DNA of 64,000 nucleotides from Gluconacetobacter sacchari (lineage in GTDB: Bacteria > Pseudomonadota > Alphaproteobacteria > Acetobacterales > Acetobacteraceae). The stretch lies in NCBI RefSeq assembly GCF_014174255.1, contig NZ_JABEQJ010000016.1, positions 1 to 64,000 of the forward strand, written 5' to 3'. Shown here piece by piece: positions 62,671 through 64,000 of this stretch (positions are counted from its first letter, which is position 1; each line of letters opens with the position of its first letter). The position numbers and the translations under genes were made by a program. The notes under the pieces are model-generated. The model was not told the origin of the DNA and searched no databases. It saw only the letters and a program-made list of their open reading frames with translations.

Positions 62671-63216
62671 ATGTCGAGCAAGACCAAGGCTTTGACCGCA
62701 GGCGAGGCCCATGTTCACACCTATCTCGGGACACCGACCGACCTGAAGAAAGACGCGGTGGACGCCATTGCCGCGGGGCTGCGGGCGGTGCTGGCCGATG
62801 TCTTCGCGCTGTATATCAAGACCAAGAATTTCCATTGGCACATGAGCGGTCGCCATTTCCGCGATTTTCATCTGCTGCTGGACGAGCAGAGCGACCAGAT
62901 CTTCGCCATGACCGATCCGCTGGCCGAGCGGGCGCGCAAGCTGGGAGGGACGACCCTGCATTCGATCGGCGAGATCGGCCGCCTGACCAAGGTGGCGGAC
63001 AATGACGCGCTGTATGTGACGCCGGAAGACATGCTGGCCGAACTGCGCGAGGACAATCTGGCGCTGACCGGCCGCCTGCGCGCGGTGCATGCCATCTGTG
63101 ACGATGGCGGCGACGTGGCGACCGCGAGCCTGCTGGAAAACTGGATCGACGAAACCGAGCGCCGGACGTGGTTCCTGTTCGAATCGACCCGGCCGGCTTT
63201 CGGCGGCAACGACTGA
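62671..63216 (+). CDS. dps: Dps-family ferritin-like DNA protection protein
   Basis: A 181-residue Dps/bacterioferritin-like protein that stores iron and protects DNA under starvation or peroxide stress. The dinuclear ferroxidase residues lie in KNFHWHMSG (Trp, His) and FHLLLDEQSDQIFAMTDPLAER (His, Asp, Glu; quoted in part). The N-terminus has Lys residues (SSKTKALTAGEAH) that can bind DNA. The start ATG at 62671 has GGAGA at the right distance; upstream in-frame ATGs (62653, 62659) are less well placed. A terminator follows, so it is monocistronic. Confidence 0.92.
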   Translation: MSSKTKALTAGEAHVHTYLGTPTDLKKDAVDAIAAGLRAVLADVFALYIKTKNFHWHMSGRHFRDFHLLLDEQSDQIFAMTDPLAERARKLGGTTLHSIGEIGRLTKVADNDALYVTPEDMLAELREDNLALTGRLRAVHAICDDGGDVATASLLENWIDETERRTWFLFESTRPAFGGND

Positions 63217-63235
63217 CGGCGTCGGCCGCGTAGCT

Positions 63236-63276
63236 GGCCCTGCCCCGCGGCGCGGTGTCGTCGCGGGGCGGGGCTG
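63236..63276 (+). terminator. Rho-independent-type terminator after dps
   Basis: A 13-bp very GC-rich stem (GCCCTGCCCCGCG pairing with CGCGGGGCGGGGC) with a 12-base loop, followed by TGTTTCC. It ends 20 bp after the dps stop. Confidence 0.65.
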
Positions 63277-63434
63277 TTTCCCCCCCTGCTGTCGCAGGTT
63301 CGCGACAGATGTTGCGCGGATCTGTCACGAGGGCGCGAGAGCGGGGCCGGGGCCCCTTCCGCGCCGTGTCGCGACATGGCGGTCTCGTGCCCGGAAGCCC
63401 GCGTTCCGCGGAGCTGAACGGGGGGAATGATCGC

Positions 63435-64000
63435 ATGGCAATCGCAGGACAGGTCGCGCTGGTGACGGGGGCGGCCCAGGGGATCGGACGGGGGATCGCC
63501 CTGCGTCTGGCGCGGGATGGCGCGGATGTGGCGCTGGTCGACCTCCAGCCCGAGGCGCTGGCCTCGGTCGCGGCGGAGATCGCGGCGATCGGGCGCAGGG
63601 CCACGATTTTCGTCGCCGATGTCGGGGACCGCGAGCAGGTCAGGGCGGCGATCGACCACGCCGCGCGGGAACTGGGCGGTTTTGACATCCTGGTCAACAA
63701 TGCGGGCATCGCGCAGGTCAAGGCGCTGGCGTCGGTGACGCCGGAGGATGTGGAGCGCATTTTCCGCATCAATGTCCATGGGGTGCTGTGGGGTATCCAG
63801 GCGGCGGCGGAACGCTTTATCGCGACGGGTCGGAAGGGCAAGATCGTCAATGCCTGCTCGATCGCGGGGCATGACGGGTTTGCCTTGCTGGGTGTCTATT
63901 CCGCGACGAAATTCGCCGTGCGCGCGCTGACCCAGGCGGCGGCGAAGGAATATGCCAGCAGGGGAATCACGGTAAACGCCTATTGCCCCGGGGTGGTGGG
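63435..64000 (+). CDS. Short-chain dehydrogenase, acetoin/diacetyl reductase-like (3' end outside window)
   Basis: The first 188 residues of a classical [15 protein letters not shown] (residues 11-22) is the NAD(P)-binding glycine motif, NNAGIA follows, the catalytic Ser is in [10 protein letters not shown], the Tyr and Lys are in [16 protein letters not shown], and [12 protein letters not shown] is the substrate-side signature. The overall pattern, especially [17 protein letters not shown] and YCPGVV, is that of meso-2,3-butanediol dehydrogenase/diacetyl reductase. The gene runs off the window end. The start ATG at 63435 follows GGGGGAATG-type purines. Confidence 0.85.
   Translation, partial: MAIAGQVALVTGAAQGIGRGIALRLARDGADVALVDLQPEALASVAAEIAAIGRRATIFVADVGDREQVRAAIDHAARELGGFDILVNNAGIAQVKALASVTPEDVERIFRINVHGVLWGIQAAAERFIATGRKGKIVNACSIAGHDGFALLGVYSATKFAVRALTQAAAKEYASRGITVNAYCPGVV

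Overview
The window looks like the chromosome of a GC-rich alphaproteobacterium. An acetic-acid-bacterium-type member of the Acetobacteraceae is my best guess, from overall protein style, codon use and the mix of GatCAB, archaic pili, exopolysaccharide genes, FMN-dependent 2-hydroxyacid oxidase and acetoin-type reductase. This assignment is inference, because there is no rRNA or other decisive marker in the window.

Layout. (1) 1-8447 is mostly core chromosome: the end of an IS3-type insertion sequence that has cut an HlyD-like adaptor gene, an unrecognised 634-residue protein, two tRNA-Val genes, a YidB/DUF937 protein, an N-formylglutamate amidohydrolase, ruvX, the gatCAB amidotransferase operon and tRNA-Ser(GCU). 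(2) 8434-26652 is an 18.2-kb integrative mobilizable element in the 3' end of that tRNA-Ser, bounded by a perfect 17-bp direct repeat. It carries a P4-type integrase, an AlpA regulator, a mobilization module (accessory protein, coupling protein, MobF relaxase; no type IV secretion genes) and defence cargo. The cargo is a tightly coupled four-gene operon (MmeI-like adenine methyltransferase, AbiJ-NTD/HEPN-like protein, superfamily 2 helicase, GIY-YIG nuclease), a convergent HEPN-like gene and an AbiEi/AbiEii pair. (3) 26930-40181 is one minus-strand catabolic locus: divergent urocanase, DUF917 desulfurase, M20 carbamoylase, hydantoinase-like amidohydrolase, an ammonia-lyase-fold protein without the MIO-forming Ala-Ser-Gly, two MFS transporters, a TonB-dependent receptor and a LysR-type regulator with two DNA-binding domains. 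Together these fit ergothioneine (or S-methyl-ergothioneine) degradation to glutamate. (4) 40524-42246 holds a YkgJ cysteine-cluster protein and a scar of broken IS3/IS4 transposases and a thiamine-diphosphate-enzyme fragment. (5) 42243-53400 combines an archaic Csu-type chaperone-usher pilus operon with a DSF quorum-sensing locus: rpfF, an rpfC-like hybrid kinase and a REC-PAS-GGDEF-EAL regulator where RpfG would be expected. (6) 54311-59379 is a nucleotide-sugar/surface polysaccharide operon. (7) 59426-64000 holds a 2-hydroxyacid oxidase, a lipocalin-like protein divergent from a LysR regulator, Dps and a truncated SDR dehydrogenase.

How the parts work together. The mobile element brings anti-phage functions into the conserved tRNA-Ser site between gatB and the catabolic locus. 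The catabolic locus would import ergothioneine (TonB receptor plus MFS permeases) and convert it through trimethylamine elimination, hydration, desulfurization, ring opening and decarbamoylation to glutamate. The DSF, c-di-GMP and pilus genes plausibly control and carry out surface attachment, with the neighbouring polysaccharide operon contributing to the envelope.

The best candidate for a little-described system is the four-gene methyltransferase/AbiJ-HEPN/helicase/GIY-YIG operon. The ergothioneine locus and the rewired DSF circuit come next.
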